Notes under the pieces: model-generated
What the model saw: only the letters and a program-made list of their open reading frames with translations
Database searches by the model: none
Told to the model about the DNA's origin: nothing
Part shown: positions 42,708 through 55,800 of the stretch, in pieces
Position numbering within the stretch: the first letter of the stretch is position 1
Layout: each line of letters begins with the position of its first letter
DNA from: Nemopilema nomurai
Lineage: Eukaryota > Cnidaria > Scyphozoa > Rhizostomeae > Rhizostomatidae
Direction of reading: 5' to 3'
Length of the DNA stretch: 64,000 nucleotides
Assembly (NCBI GenBank): GCA_003864495.1
Contig: ML133422.1
Coordinates: 62,001 to 126,000 of the forward strand
Made by a program: the position numbers and the translations under genes

Positions 42708-43329
42708 CGCTTTGGGCATATTATGAAGAGTTTTTGAGACGAAGTTCTCATTTATCTGGATGCAATTCAATGTTTACACAAACAGAATCCTCACAGAGAT
42801 GAGCATTGACGCCATGTGGAAGAATCTGGAGAAAATCAAATGAGGGACTGGGATATACGAAGAAAGGAAGCAAAAGCCTACCTGAGGGGTGGAGGTTGCA
42901 TGTCATGGTGGGCGTTGGATTTTCCTCAAGGGTAGTAATTGCCGAAGAATACGAAAAGATGAATGGAAGGTGGTTTGCAAAGTTTGCAGAAATACTTTAA
43001 AGCATGTATTATTAGAATGCGCTCATTTCAAAAAGAGGGACAAACTGCTTTTTGTAATGGATAATGACCCAAGTCAAAACAGGAGAATAGCCAAAGATAT
43101 ATTGAATGAAATTGGTGCAGAAGTCGTAAAAATACCCCCGAGATCACCAGATTTGAATCCAATAGAGAATTTATTTCACAACGTAAAACGACAGATGACT
43201 AAAGAAGCGCTTAGGGAAAGGATAGAGAAGGAGGACTTCAACGACTTCAGGAAGAGGGTACTGAGGACACTTGCCAATTTCAGTACTTCTGCCATTGATT
43301 CAACTATAAAACCTATGCACGAGCGCTGA
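42708..43329 (+). pseudogene. Tc1/mariner-like transposase, unit 2
   Basis: Same as unit 1 but with two further small deletions (GAGAGACG to GAGACG near 42737, GATGACGCA to GATGAGCA near 42800), so the N-terminal half is more broken. The C-terminal frame 42889-43329 is identical in translation to that of unit 1. Confidence 0.75.
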
Positions 43330-43672
43330 AAATGGTAGTACGTAACGAAGGACACAGAACAAAGTTATAGATGAACTTTATAATGCTTAAAACTAACTGA
43401 TGGCTCTTGCATTGCAACGCTAACCAAAAAAGTAGATGAATAGAATCGTTCCATGGTGCTGCTCCTCCGCACCGACAGCCATGTGACCATAGAAACGTTT
43501 CATTTTTCCTACTTATTCTTTAATTTCTCATGCACACAATATTTATTTTCATCAAAAAACTTTCGCAATTTGATTTAAGTTTGCTATTCGTTATTTGTAG
43601 CGCTTATCTTCATCTAAAAAGCCGCTTGTTTGCTAGCAAGCAACGGCGCGAGTTGAAAAGTGTCTGTTCTCC

Positions 43673-44073
43673 ACGGTTTACCCCACGGTTTACCATTTGT
43701 AAAATGCTTATAACTTTGTTGTTTACTTGAGAAAATTAATTTTTTTTCGGTAAGGAGTGGTGCAATGCTTTTATGAAGGTAATTGTCAACTTTGATGTAG
43801 CTTTGATAAGTGCGAAACGAGAAAATCGAGAAATGGTCCACGGTTTACCCTTTTTGCAATTCAAATTTGATGTCTTCAGAAGCTTTCTCATTTTCAACGG
43901 TTTACCATACAGTTCCGTAAATTTCTTTCCTCAAAGCGAAGATATTCTAAAGAAACCTTCATATCTGGGTAGGTTTCGTAAAAGCACCACTTCTGTAAAA
44001 AGATGGGAACAAATAGTTCACGTGCTGATGAATAAATGGGGAAAAAGTGCCACGGTTTACCATACGGTTTACC
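43673..44073 (+). repeat. Six ACGGTTTACC motifs, unit 2
   Basis: Same set as in unit 1, shifted by 4018 bp, all six conserved (43673, 43685, 43840, 43897, 44052, 44064). Confidence 0.75.
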
Positions 44074-44267
44074 ATTTGGACGACCATTCGGGGATGCATC
44101 GCAGCACAAGAATGTGCTCGAGACATTGCCACTGCCTAGGTGGTCTTTGTTAAGTATCAAGACTTTATTGAAGACAATAGCAATCCAGCATAGTAAATCA
44201 AGAAAAAACAAAGCATGCGATCATTAATGACAGTGGATGTCACTTTTTATTGTCGCTCTAAAACGAG

Positions 44268-45090
44268 TTTGGCAAAACAATGCCCACAGGAAGGAACACT
44301 TCTCTGCACACGCTCTTCGAACTGATGTCTGAAGTTGAAGACTCGCCATTGAACGATCATCATTTTCGTCTCGCGTTCATCAAACATGGAGCCTTTGATG
44401 AAAGTGATGGGTGCTTTTGCAGTGGCAAAGACGGGAGTGTCAAGGCTGAGCTCGATATCCTTGCTATAGGATGTCTTAGGAGCAGTGAAGTGGACAACTG
44501 CACCTTACAGCAACTGCAGCATGTCACTTCACGGAAGTATGACAGGTGACCATCTAAAATCATTGAGAAATATAACCTCCTTTTCTTCGACTCCAAGCCA
44601 TGCATAGGAATATGTCGCTGGAGAAAGAAAGGCGTTATAAACAACCCTGACTGGGTCGAGGATAAAGGTTTTGCCGCAATTCGCTGGGCCACAAATGTAA
44701 ACATTTCGGCCCTTGCCACGACCTTTGTCGAGTAACGTTAAGATGGCCTCGGCAAAAACAGGTTGGTCTATCGAATTTTTCTCCAGTATTTCTAAGGCAC
44801 ATTGGAGCCATTCCCCCTTGCAGACACAGGGAGAAGCCAGCTGTTGCTGCAAGATCTGCACCCTTGTCATTCCTGCTCTTTGTAGCTTCGCATTTGCCAT
44901 CTCCATCAATTCCCTTATTTTCTTTTCGCTTCGTCCTAGGACAAAGTCGTACAGACGCGAGTCCCCTTGGTCTACAGAGGATCTTGCAACGCCAAGCAGC
45001 TCCAAGCGAGAATGCACTTTGTGCATGATGGCCATCCTGGCAACATCAGGATTACATAAACGCTTTGGTTTTTTGGGGGTCTTTGTATAG
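44268..45090 (-). pseudogene. SF3-helicase-like P-loop protein, unit 2
   Basis: The open frame 45035-44529 has the same 168-residue translation as unit 1, with Walker A GPANCGKT and EVIFLNDFRW intact. The frame end at 44529 is also the same, so the truncation existed before the unit was duplicated. Confidence 0.55.
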
Positions 45091-45102
45091 CGAATGCCAT
45101 TA

Positions 45103-45478
45103 TTGAAGACAATAGCTATCTAGTATCGTAGACCAAACAAAAACAAAGCATCCGATCATTAATGACAGTCAATGTCACTGTCACTCCAAAGCAATTTTGG
45201 CAAAACAATGCCCGCAGGAAGGAACCAGTTTCTGCACGCGCTCTGCAGACTGATACCCGAACTTTAAATCTCGGCAGCGAACCACCATTACTTCTGTCTC
45301 CCTATTATCCGGTATGGAGCAAAAGATGAAGGAGTTTGGTGCTTTTTTGATAGCGAGGACAGAAGTGTTGATGCAAAGCTAAATATCCAAGCTGTAAGAG
45401 GTTTTAGGGGGAGCAAAGCAAACAACAACACCCTCCAAAAGCGGCAGCGTGTCGTTCCATGGGAAAATAACAAGTTCA
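45103..45478 (-). pseudogene. Diverged second copy of the helicase 3' end, unit 2
   Basis: Counterpart of 41085-41460 at the 4018-bp spacing, essentially identical to it. Confidence 0.7.
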
Positions 45479-45908
45479 CTTTTCCATGCCAATTTTACAG
45501 TTTTTCTGCTAGTAAAATTTCTGCAGTTGAGTTAATTACGTCTGCAAAGAAAATCCACTCTTTCCAGCAAAATAACAGAAAATCCCCATTTCACTGCAGT
45601 TGTTCGGTCTCCTTAGAACGATGTGTTTTTCTCAAAAAACCCAAGTATACAAACCACAACGTGTGTCAACCCAAAAAGATCATTTTTTGCTCCTGATTTG
45701 TTTCTTTGATGGATGATGGGGTATTGTATCTTTATCTCAGGGGGGTCATTGTATTTACTCCTTTAACAATCAAGAACACCCCCATAGCTTAAAACTGGCA
45801 TGGTATTTTGAAAAAATAACGTGAAAAATGAGATCAGCGCCATCGAAAACCTATGGTTTGATAATGGTTTTGGGGTCATTATTAACAGTTTTGAATAAAA
45901 ATTTCAGA

Positions 45909-46184
45909 CAATGCCTGCCAAAAGTCCTTGGAACACCTCAGTATTTTCTCTGGTTTTTGTATTTTTCATTTCTTTGACACGCCACAAGCTGTTAATCCCC
46001 CTCCTCCCCCCTAAAACAATGTTGGTAACAAAGTAAAGCATTCAGTCAATCTGGGGAAAAAGTTTGGTGTAAAATCGACGCTTCGTTTAGCAGCAACACA
46101 ACATTGTTCGAAGGGGGGGAGGGGGATGAGTGAACGCGAGTCAAAGAATTGTCGCAAATGTGCCAACAATTTTGGCAGGCATTG
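45909..46184. repeat. 275-bp imperfect palindrome, copy 3 (right end)
   Basis: Ends TTTTGGCAGGCATTG, then TA and unrelated sequence. The left edge still carries the inner arm TTTCAGA. Together with copy 1 it gives the array outer inverted ends CACCTACAATGCCTGCCAAA. Confidence 0.85.
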
Positions 46185-46186
46185 TA

Positions 46187-48374
46187 GGTGTTTTGGAGTC
46201 TGTCTATATTTCAATGGAAAATCCCATTCTTTGTAGACAGAAAGAGTTCGTCTTTTCCCTTGGGCTTTTAAAGTTAGGTGCTAAGTAACGCAGATTGGTC
46301 AATTATAACCAACCACGCGCTCTGCTTATCACCCTCTAGTGTTTTCGATCCGCATCTGGATATTTATTCGGTCAGTTTTTGGTTATCTTCCGACGTTTGC
46401 ATACTCTGAGGAATGTCGAATGAAAAAAGTACTTTTAAGTATGCGAAAAATAGTTCCGCTTTTTCTAGCAATTGTTAGATTATAGCGGTGGCCAGTGAAT
46501 CTATTGGAGGTGTAAACGATTTATGCAATGTTTCTACTTAGCCGCAACCATGTATATGTTGAATGTTAGAAAAAATAGCAGAGCTTTGAACAGGATACAC
46601 ATGTTTCGTCTATTGCTTCAAATTCTGGTAAAACGACATGTATTTCTTTTGGATTGGGAACAAGTTATGAGCTTAATATTCCAATATAAATACTTGAGGG
46701 ATACGTAGCTGTTGATAAAGTGACGATACTGTTTAGACTCAGCTGCAAGGCCATGATTTATTATTATAGGCTAAGTTTAACTCTTTGGTTCCAAATAGAC
46801 GGGAGGAGAGACGCAACAACACATAAATCTTCTCCGGTGCCACCATGCACAATTACTCTACACTCTAGTGCCAGTCGCTGCCACTTTCTGCCACCCAATT
46901 TATGGGTGTAAAAGAAGATGTTGTTAAAAAGCATAAAAGGGTCGGTGAGTCTCTGCCGATATCCCGACAAATCATTACGAAAAATTTAGGGGTACCATAA
47001 TGATTCCATTCAAAAAACTCTGTTTATGAAAACGATGTATAATTGGTATTGCAAAAGATACTAGTTTGAATAAAAGTTTTTGGATACTAGCCTTGGCTTT
47101 TTCATGTTAAAAATGTTGTCTGGGGGGGGGGGGGCTATAAAATATTCCATGATAAAGTTAGTCCAAAATCATCATCGTCATCATCATCATAATGATCGGC
47201 GAGTGCCCAGCTTTCTTAAAAAAAGATAGTCCTAGAAATTGAGTATTTGCCTTAAGGTTTGTAGAATTGCCAAATTCAAATTCAGGTTGAGGAAGGGAAA
47301 CTTTCTTTCAAATTTTTCATTTTTCAGTTTCTTAGAGGTAGCAGTGCAGGCTAACAATTGTACACCCATGTAAATTTCCTTTAAAAATGTTCATTAAAAT
47401 TCATTTGAGCTTTAGATTTTCTAAACAGATACTGGTTTCACTGCAGAATTAATTTTGTTGATATTTGTATTTTTTTAAACCATAGAAAAAGGCAAGAACA
47501 GCTTATCAGAAAACTTAGAAAGAATGGTATAATAGGGGTGTTGCCACTTGGTATTTTGTCGGGATAGATCTGGGATCCAATTGCTTTTATCTATACAACT
47601 TCATATATATAAACACATAAATATGCATGTTTTTAACAAATGACAGCTTGCTTTTGTTTTCATAATATCTCTAACTCGAAGACATTACTGTGGGCTTCTA
47701 GATGCTTTGTCAATATCAGTAAGGGATAGAAGCGACTTTACAACTTTTCCTTGAAATACCATACTTGATGATGATGATGGACGTACCTATGTCATTTTGT
47801 ATTTCAAAATATGACATAAAGGAGTGTAGGAGAAATGGGGGTGGTTCCCCCCTCAAGCCTCTGGACTAAGTTGATAGTTCCCAAAAAGAAGGCATATGAC
47901 GCATTTCAAAGTTGGGGCACATGTATTGAGGGGCAAGTTTCTAAAGTTTATGTGATACGCCCTTAATGGAGTATTAAGCAGGGCCTTTTGTTATGATTGT
48001 TAAAATCTTTCTTGGCCCCTCCACTTTTCAACCTGCCTCGTAGCCCATGTTAAGAAATACGCCTTTAATGGAGTATTCCTTCATTTCATTCACAAATTCC
48101 ATGTACACAGCAAAAAAACCAGATAAATGGATGTTGTATCGAGATATATAACCTATTCTACAAGCAATACTTTAAATTAGAGACGCAGGAGAGGGAGGCG
48201 CAGGGCATCTTTCGACATACTGAGTGATGGGAGAATTGCCACACCGGGCCCTGCGAGTTCCCCCACCACTAAAGAGAAAAATGCTACACTTGCCACAAAT
48301 GTCGGCCATTTTATGGCCCTTAGAAATAAAAGTAACTGGTTTTTCAAAAGGTTGGTAACAAATTTGGGGGCTCA
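46187..48374. other. Intergenic, nothing supported
   Basis: AT-rich, with a 13-base G run at 47122-47134 and a short ATC/GTC trinucleotide tract near 47165-47195. Short frames show no motifs. Confidence 0.4.
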
Positions 48375-50165
48375 ATCGATGTTGATCATCTTCAGCCTTA
48401 GCCCAAGTTGGGCCGTTGACTCCCATTGGCTGCCGCCTACGCGCACAACCTCCTCCAGCTTCTCCGATCTTTTGTCTTCTGTCTTGCTTCTGCCAGTTTG
48501 CACCCGAGCCACTCGCCGATGTCTTGTATCCAAGTGCGTCTCGGTCGACCTCTTCCTCGTTCTCCAGGTGCGCGACCTTGGATCACCGTCAGCGCGAGGT
48601 TTTGCTGTTCTGGGTGTCTTTGGATGTGTCCGTAGAACTTGAGTTTTCTCAATTTTGCGCATTCAAGAAAAGGTGTTTGACGTCCCACATGTCCCTCAAT
48701 TTCTTCCAGCACTGATACGTTGGTTCTGTGGTCGGTGTACTTGATTCGTAGGAGACGTCTATAGCATCGCATTTCAAAAGCGTTTATCTGTCGTTCAACT
48801 TTGGGAGAGAAGATCCGGATTCTCCTTTCTGATACAGTTCCTTTCAGTATTCGTACCATCTTTCCGCGATTTCTTCCTTTCAGGATAGCAAGTTTCCATC
48901 TTTGTCCTTTACAAGTCCGCAGCTGGGTTGCCAGGTTTTCGTCAGTTCCTTCACCATGTTATATGCCTCTCTGGAGTGTCCTTGTGCTAGTTTGGTTTCC
49001 AGGTCCTCCGCCATTTTTGTTGTCCACTCATTTTTCGCTTTCTGCGTGAGTTTCTTGACTATCTTGTTCGCAGTTCTGTACGCTTTTAAGCTGTCTTCAT
49101 TTTCAAACCTTTTGCCTTTCAATGATCGTCTCTCGTCACAGGAGTCTATAACTTCGTTGGTTACCCAGGGAGCCTTCTTTCTTTTTCTCTTCCCCAACAC
49201 TTTCTCTGACACTTCGTTCATAACCGCAGTAAATCCATCTGCCAGGTCTTGGACATCGTGTAGCAGTAACAGAGGTGCCATCTTTCCTCCTATCTTTACT
49301 TGAAACTCCTTTGCTACATCTGGGTCTTTCAGCTTGTCGGTGTCGTACTTTATGGCGCACAGGTCGTTTGGTTCTCTTTTCCTCAGCTTGAGTCTCATGT
49401 TCATCATCAGGAGTTCGTGGTCGCTTCCTACGTCTGCACCCGGGTAGCATCGTGTGCTAGCTTGGTGGATGCTTGACTGGAACCTTCGATCCATTAGGAT
49501 GAAGTCTATTTGGTTGTGGGTTTCCCCATCCGGTGAGTGCCACGTGACTTTTCTCGACTTTTTGTGTCTGTGGAGAGTGTTTCCAAGGACGAGATTGTTG
49601 GATGACGCGAATTCCAAGAGACGGGTTCCTCTCGGATTTGTATTGCCGATGCTATTCTTCCCGATGGTGCCCTTCCAGTCTTGGTAGCAGTCTGTACCAG
49701 CCTTTGCATTCCAGTCCCCTTGCACAACTTTGATGTCACTTTTTGGTAGTCGATCAATCGGGTCCTGCACCTGTTGGTAGAAGTTTTCAACTTCTTCGTC
49801 ACTGTGGTCAGTGGTTGGTGCGTACACTTGGATGATAGAGATGTCAAAGGGTTTTCCACAGATCCGTAATGCTGCTACGCGAGACGAGACCGGGATGAAA
49901 TCAGATACAAACTTCTTCATATTCTATGCACTATGAATCCAACTCCGTTCTTATGGAGCTTGGGATCTCCGCTGAACCACAGCTTTGCTTCCTCGATGTT
50001 AGCTTCTCCGCATCCTGTCCATCTGACTTCAGAGAGCCCGATCACGTTCCAGCTGTAGCGATCTAGTTCTCGGTATAGTTCTTCCGCCTTTCCCTTGGTG
50101 TACAATGTTCTGACATTCCACGTACCGATCGTTAGTCGGTCTTTGTTGATAGATGATAGCAATGT
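48375..50165 (-). pseudogene. RTE-like LINE with endonuclease but no RT
   Basis: Read leftward: 50162-49917 opens MLSSINKDRLTIGTWNVRTL with LDRYSWNVIGLSEVRWTG (first AP-endonuclease motifs). A one-base frameshift at about 49920 follows, then 49920-48880 gives the rest of the endonuclease (VVQGDWNAKAG, HNQIDFILMDRR, GSDHELLMMNMRL) and the linker up to LVKDKDGNLLS. There it jumps directly to 48859-48437, the C-terminal domain (FEMRCYRRLLRIKYTDHRTN, LRKLKFYGHIQRH, GERGRGRPRRTWIQDI). The whole reverse transcriptase (normally over 1 kb) is missing. The 5' end looks nearly complete and the 3' end is near 48375. Confidence 0.8.
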
Positions 50166-50576
50166 CGGTCGATGTTGATAGCAATCTTTATATCACTATA
50201 TTTATCATTTATCCACCTTATTCATTGATTCATTGCTAAATTTACCAAATTCTTAGTGTTTCTTTTCATTCTTAGTGTATTGAAATTAATGCATCCCGTC
50301 ATTTCTCGTATTTTGAGCCCTTTTTTAGCAAAATAGCCATCAGTGCTGGTATTGTTTCTTGCTATCAACAAAAAAGCCCCCACCCTAAAATTTTTTAGCA
50401 AAATTTGCCCCCGTAGCTTATTGGAGGACTAACGGTTGTGTCATACCTTGAAGGCAAAAGTCTCATCCCTACAATAATTCAGTGTATATTGCCAATCCGA
50501 AGAGTTCTGTATCATTACCTAGGTCATTTTTGGTAGTGTATGAGTGTGGGCCCTTGACGCGGCTTTTTGTAGGAAA
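50166..50576. other. Intergenic
   Basis: No coding signal. Lies between the starts and ends of two LINE remnants. Confidence 0.4.
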
Positions 50577-50764
50577 ACCAGTTCAGTTCATATATATTTT
50601 AAAATTCCTCTACATACAATATCTTAATAAAAACACTACTTACATACAATGACTACAAATTACATAAACATACTAAGAAAAATACACACAAAAAAAACAA
50701 TTTACATAAGATGTTGCATGCAGGGGGATTTCTTCAGGAGGAGCTCTCTCAATAGATAAACTAA

Positions 50765-52470
50765 TCGAGGAGAGAGCATCCCCTTTTTTAAGATGGGTCT
50801 GAATCTTATTTATTCATTGACTGAGTGACAGAACAATATTTATCACTTTCGGATCAACTTTGATTATATTTCATGAATAAAAAGGCTCGAAGCTTTTGAC
50901 GAAAACTGAAAGCAGATGATGATCTTTTTACGTCAACTGGAATGCTGTTCCAAGACTTAGCACCAGAGAAACGCACAGACCTGATACCATATTGCAAGGA
51001 ATTTTTTTTTTCGAGTTAAGAAAATGTCATTCTTTGCGGCTTTCCGTGTACCATACTGATGAACATTTGATACGGATTCAAAAAAATTGAGGAAGCAATT
51101 AAGAGAATTCTTATTGACACAATCATAAACAAAGCAAAGCAATTTTAACTTAAAAAGATCTTGTAGCTTCAAGACTTTAAAGTCAGAAAAGATAGGAGTG
51201 GAGGGTGAAGTAAAATGCTCAAATGCAATAGCTCTTACCACTCTTTTTTGTAACAAGTATATAGGCTTGATATGAACATCATATGTAAGTCCCCATACTA
51301 CTATACCATATTGAAAAAAGGAAGAAAATAATGAATTGTACAGACAGATCATAACATCAACAGGAAGAAAGTGTCTTACCTTGAAAAACATACCACATGA
51401 TCTAGCCAGTTTTTTAGAAAGTTCAGATAAATGGTGTTTCCAGATAAGATTTTCATCTAAAAGAACACCAAGATATTTTACATACCTAGACTGTTTTACT
51501 GGTTGATTTCCAATTTTGACAATTACTGTTCTCAATGATGAATGTTGAGGAGACTTAAATATTATGAAATTAGTTTTATCGATGTTTAATGATAATTTGT
51601 TTACATCAAGCCATTGTTTAACCTTTTTTAACTCATTATTCACTATTCTTTGCAGCTTATCAAGATTTTCAGCTTCAAAGTAGATATTTGTATCATCCAC
51701 AAATAAGTAGACGGAGAGTACAGATGATGAATTTGGTAGATCATTAATAAAAATTAGGAAAAGGAAGGGACCAAGAACAGAACCCTGTGGAACTCCACAT
51801 GTAACATTTAAGCGGCTGGAGCTAGACCCAACATATTGCTCGCTACCTGATAAGTAAGATTTAAACCACTCTAAAGCAGGTCCTCGAATTCCATAGTTTT
51901 CAAGCTTCATCAAAAGAATCCTATGGTTTACAGTATCAAATGCTTTCTGTAAATCAAGAAAGATCCCGCAGCCAAATTTCCTGTTATAAAGTGAATTTTT
52001 GATAGTTTCTGTCATGCTGACTAGAGCATGATTAATAGAGTGACTTTCACGAAATCCGAACTGAAATGAATATAAAATGCTGTGCTTTTCTAGGAAGTCA
52101 TATAAACGCTTATACATAACTTTTTCAGTGATTTTGCTAAAAACAGACGAAAGAAATGGGACGATAATTAGAAGCAGTAACTAAGACTTACCAGACTTTA
52201 GCATATTGATAATATCAGATATTTCTAAAGGAATTGAAGGGGCAATGAAAAAAGAGTCACAGATACTATTACCGATGAATTCCAAGGGGGAATTTGTGGT
52301 TCTTGGTATTTTCTTAGTAATCTCATGAGAGACATTGACAAAAATTTTGTTGAATAGATTAGCAATTACAGCAGGATCAGATGTGAGGGCACCATTAGAA
52401 TTTTTCATTTTGTTTATGACATTTACATTAGAAGATTTCCTAATTTTTATGACTGATTTAATCCCTGACC
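50765..52470 (-). pseudogene. CR1-like reverse transcriptase
   Basis: Frame 52408-52181 gives the region before the RT (TSDPAVIANLFNKIFVNVSH). After stops/frameshifts near 52150-52180, frame 52117-50957 gives 386 residues of RT: FQFGFRESHSINHAL, CGIFLDLQKAFDTVNH (first D), GVPQGSVLGPFLFLIFINDL, YLFVDDTNIYFEA (catalytic DD in an F-V-D-D context instead of the commoner F-A-D-D), LSLNIDKTNFIIF, KYLGVLLDENLIW. A frameshift near 50985 moves the C-terminus (SVRFSGAKSWNSIPVDVK) to another frame, ending near 50865. Confidence 0.88.
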
Positions 52471-52840
52471 ATATAGTGCAATGAATATGTGGTAAAATTG
52501 TGCATTTTGTGTTAAAAGCATGATATTTGGCACATAAGTAGATCTCACACAGGCAAACATTTTAAGAGTTGGAGGCATTCTAAAAATAGATTTATGATGT
52601 ATTTATGACGTCATTTCCTTAGAATTGGATATCGTGTTACAAAATTGAAAATAGCAGTAAGGTAAACATTCTGATTAAAAACAAACTATCAAAAATTGCC
52701 CTGATTGATATAAGAAACTTAAAACAACAATTTATTTGATTAACTAAGTACTTAATTTAAAAGAAAGCAATGCGCATGCGTGAACTTTCTCGAGAAATCC
52801 TCCTATGACAACTGAAGTAACTGGAAATCAACAATGTAAC

Positions 52841-55800
52841 TTATTCTGAGCATTCCCCTCCACAGTAACAAAGCGCTGTACATTTCATTTGGGATCTGCT
52901 ACATTTGCAGGCTTTCTTGCACCCCTTTTTGCATCCACATTTTACAAGAATTCTCAAAGTTTCCACCACTTCTGGAAGATCACTCCATTTCGGCTGCCAT
53001 GTTCCATCTACACTTATCCAACCGCATTTGTCTGGTTGCGGCAAAGTCGGCGAAGGTTCAAACATTTGCTCTCAGCAATTTGCTTGAAGTGCTGCTCTAC
53101 GAACATGCTGCTCCAGGGCTGCTTTTGTCGTAGGTATATTTTCCAGAGATTGACTCTTCTTCGCAAAAAGCTGCAATCGTGCTTCATTTACATTTGATGA
53201 CTGACTTGGCTTGACTGACATTACAACTACGAATTGCTCAATTGTGTTCATGTCTTCTTCTCTGATATAATCCGGTTATTGCATTATCCTAAGGAAGGGC
53301 CCATTAACATCATTTACCATGTTCCATGCTGCCATTGCGGTTTTTTTGCCTTTACTGTGGAAAAATGAAACCGTATCACATCCTGTTAAAGCGTGAAACA
53401 TAGTTATTACCCTTGCTTTGTCGTATCCAATAGATTTGAAGATCAAATTGGCATCAATAACTTTGAAGCTTGTTGCGATCCAAATGCTATCTTGATTTCC
53501 AAATCTTTTAACCTCGCTACAGCATTTATAGCAAGAACAACTACATCTGTGTCGACCGTATAAATCACTGCCTTCCTCAAGGACGCCCGATTAATTGCAT
53601 CAGCAAGGTGCAAAAACATTCTTGTGTCCGCCTCCTCGTGGTTGCATGGATGTAACAAAGTTGTATCTTGATTTGGCCAACAGAGAGCATTATCGCCTAT
53701 GGTTACAATAACATTCTTTTCGATTGGTCGAAGATTACTGTGAATATATTCTGCAATATAAGAAAAAATTTCTGTTTTGTTGTCACTATTTCGAAGGAAT
53801 GACTTCCAATCCTTTGGCACAGAATCGCTTGCTTTCACACGTTTTCGTGCTCCTTCCCCTCGACTAAGTCTTGCTGTATTCTTCAATGATCTTTCATGAT
53901 ACACGTCAAAGACTACGTCCATTCTTTTGACACCTGAGAGAAAGTTCTGTAATCTGGGAAAAACCCTTTGACTGACGTAAGACTCAAATGTCATTTTACC
54001 CTCTGGTCTTGTTGAATTTATCAATGCTGCTCCGTCAACCACTGCAATCTCCCCTGAATAATGAATGTTCAATCCTTCACTTTTCTGGGTACTTGTTTCA
54101 AAGCATTTTAGCAGTTCTGCTTTATTCCCGCGTCTCAACCTGTCGTTAAGAGAGATAGATGGTGGACTAGCTTGATTTTCGTGCGAAAAGAAATCTTTGA
54201 GGTCGCCTTCCCTATTTTGACAAGCAATGAATAGTCTTGAAAAAAGCGAAACATCATTCTTCATTGTGTAGAGTTGAACTTGAAGCCTCGATTTCTTCGG
54301 GGATGTAGTAAAAATTGTCAATTTGTTTCGTTTGATTGGATCCAAAAGAGAAACAGTTGCTTGACTTAACCTCTCGGTAAGGAACTCTTTTAACTGCTTT
54401 TTACCGATCTCTTCAGCTTGGTATAAATTCTTTATGGCATCTCCATCTAGCATAGCTCCGCTATTGATAATCACCAAACAATCTCTTGATTCCTCTAAAA
54501 ATGGATTTACAAATTCTCGAAATACACTTTTTAATTTTTCTACGTGATCATGAAATCTTTTTTGAAACTCAGGTGAATCTTCATGATGCCTAAAGTTTTC
54601 TTTAGTTGTCTTTTTAGCAGCTATCTGACTCTTGAACTGCTGTAGAAGTCTTGCAACATAAGGTCCTGCCAGCATCCAACGAGTAAGTGCAACTTCGTTT
54701 GACGTGATTCCGATTATGCCGCTGTCACCTTTTACTTTCTTGTTATTCTGCTCATGAGCTTGATCGATGGAAATGCTCGAAAACCCTCTGTTTGAATTTT
54801 GCACGACAAGTTTCCCGTGAACAAAGTTTTCATAGATAGTAGGATGATTTTTCGACAGATTTTGCATATCCCTCAAATGAACTGGAAGCCACCGCGAATA
54901 ATTTGTTTTGTCCAAAGCAAAGAACCAAGGCAGTAGTTCCAGAATTGTATCAACATATGCAAGAAAGTCTCCTCTTCTGATAGATCCGACAAATCTGAAT
55001 AGGAGAAGCTGGAAATTAAAAACTATGATCCAGAATTTAAACTGGGGCTTGCTTTCACTTTCGTTGCAAAACGACGTTAATGTACCTGTTTCTTGGACAG
55101 AGTATGCTTCTAATAACAAAGAATGGAGGGCAGCAGCAGTAACTTCGTGAGCATAACGGCTTCTTTTGACATGTGAGCAATGCAATATAGCATCTGCCTT
55201 TCCAATTGTTGTGTTGCCAGCTTCTACTAGAGCTTCCACCCAGCCACTCCCTTTTAGCCAAGAACCAATAGCTGTCATGAAGGCTGATTCGATGTGAAAC
55301 CCACCCATCATTACAATTAGTTTGTCCTCTCCATAGCTTTCAGGAAAACTCCACTGAATATTCTTTGCTATGCAGAATAACGGTTGGTCAAATGCAATGA
55401 CAGGAATTTGTCCTGGATTGACAAAGGCAGTGGCTTTCTTTTTAAGGTTCATCACATGGCACATCAAAGAAACTGAATGCGAATCCTCTTTGAATAATGG
55501 CAGCATTGACGAAATTGATTTTTGGGGCTGTCTTTCATTTAAAGACTGCGCTTTTCGAGCATGAAAGGCTGCCCATGATAATCCGCTATTTCGTGATTGC
55601 AAACCTTGTAGCCATTCATCGTCTAGAAATGCTCTCTGCTGTTTGCTGTCACTTTGCACAACCCCATATTTACTAGTGGGCACTTGGTTATCTTTTTCCT
55701 TTAAATACATTGACTTGAAATTAACGAAAAACGGTGGAACACTCCATTGTCCTTTCAACCCACTTTGCTGTGGAAGTGGCAACTGTTGTGGTTCAATGTT

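Larger units (their letters stand above)
37866..46186. mobile_element. TA-bounded head-to-tail dimer of a 4.02-kb element with 275-bp palindromes
   Basis: Units start at 37868 and 41890, and a third palindrome starts at 45909 (spacings 4022 and 4019 bp). The outer edges are TA at 37866-37867 and 46185-46186, next to CAATGCCTGCCAAA and its complement. The two units are almost identical; I count about seven small differences in 4 kb. Each unit is palindrome, 76-bp arm (38143-38218), Tc1/mariner-like transposase remnant, ACGGTTTACC motif cluster, SF3-helicase-like frame (minus), a diverged second copy of that frame's 3' end, and a 76-bp arm inverted to the first (41814-41889). It could be a transposed dimer, a product of unequal exchange between the palindromes, or an integrated concatemer. 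Confidence 0.8.

Noticed and set aside
37868..46184. LTR retrotransposon array (LTR-internal-LTR-internal-LTR)
   Set aside because: The 275-bp repeats are direct and equally spaced, but no RT, Gag, primer site or polypurine tract is present. The ends lack TG...CA, and the edges carry TA rather than a 4-6 bp duplication.
47160..47200. CRISPR-like or satellite repeat
   Set aside because: Only a short trinucleotide tract (ATC/GTC). No spaced repeats of CRISPR type occur anywhere in the window, and the genome is eukaryotic.
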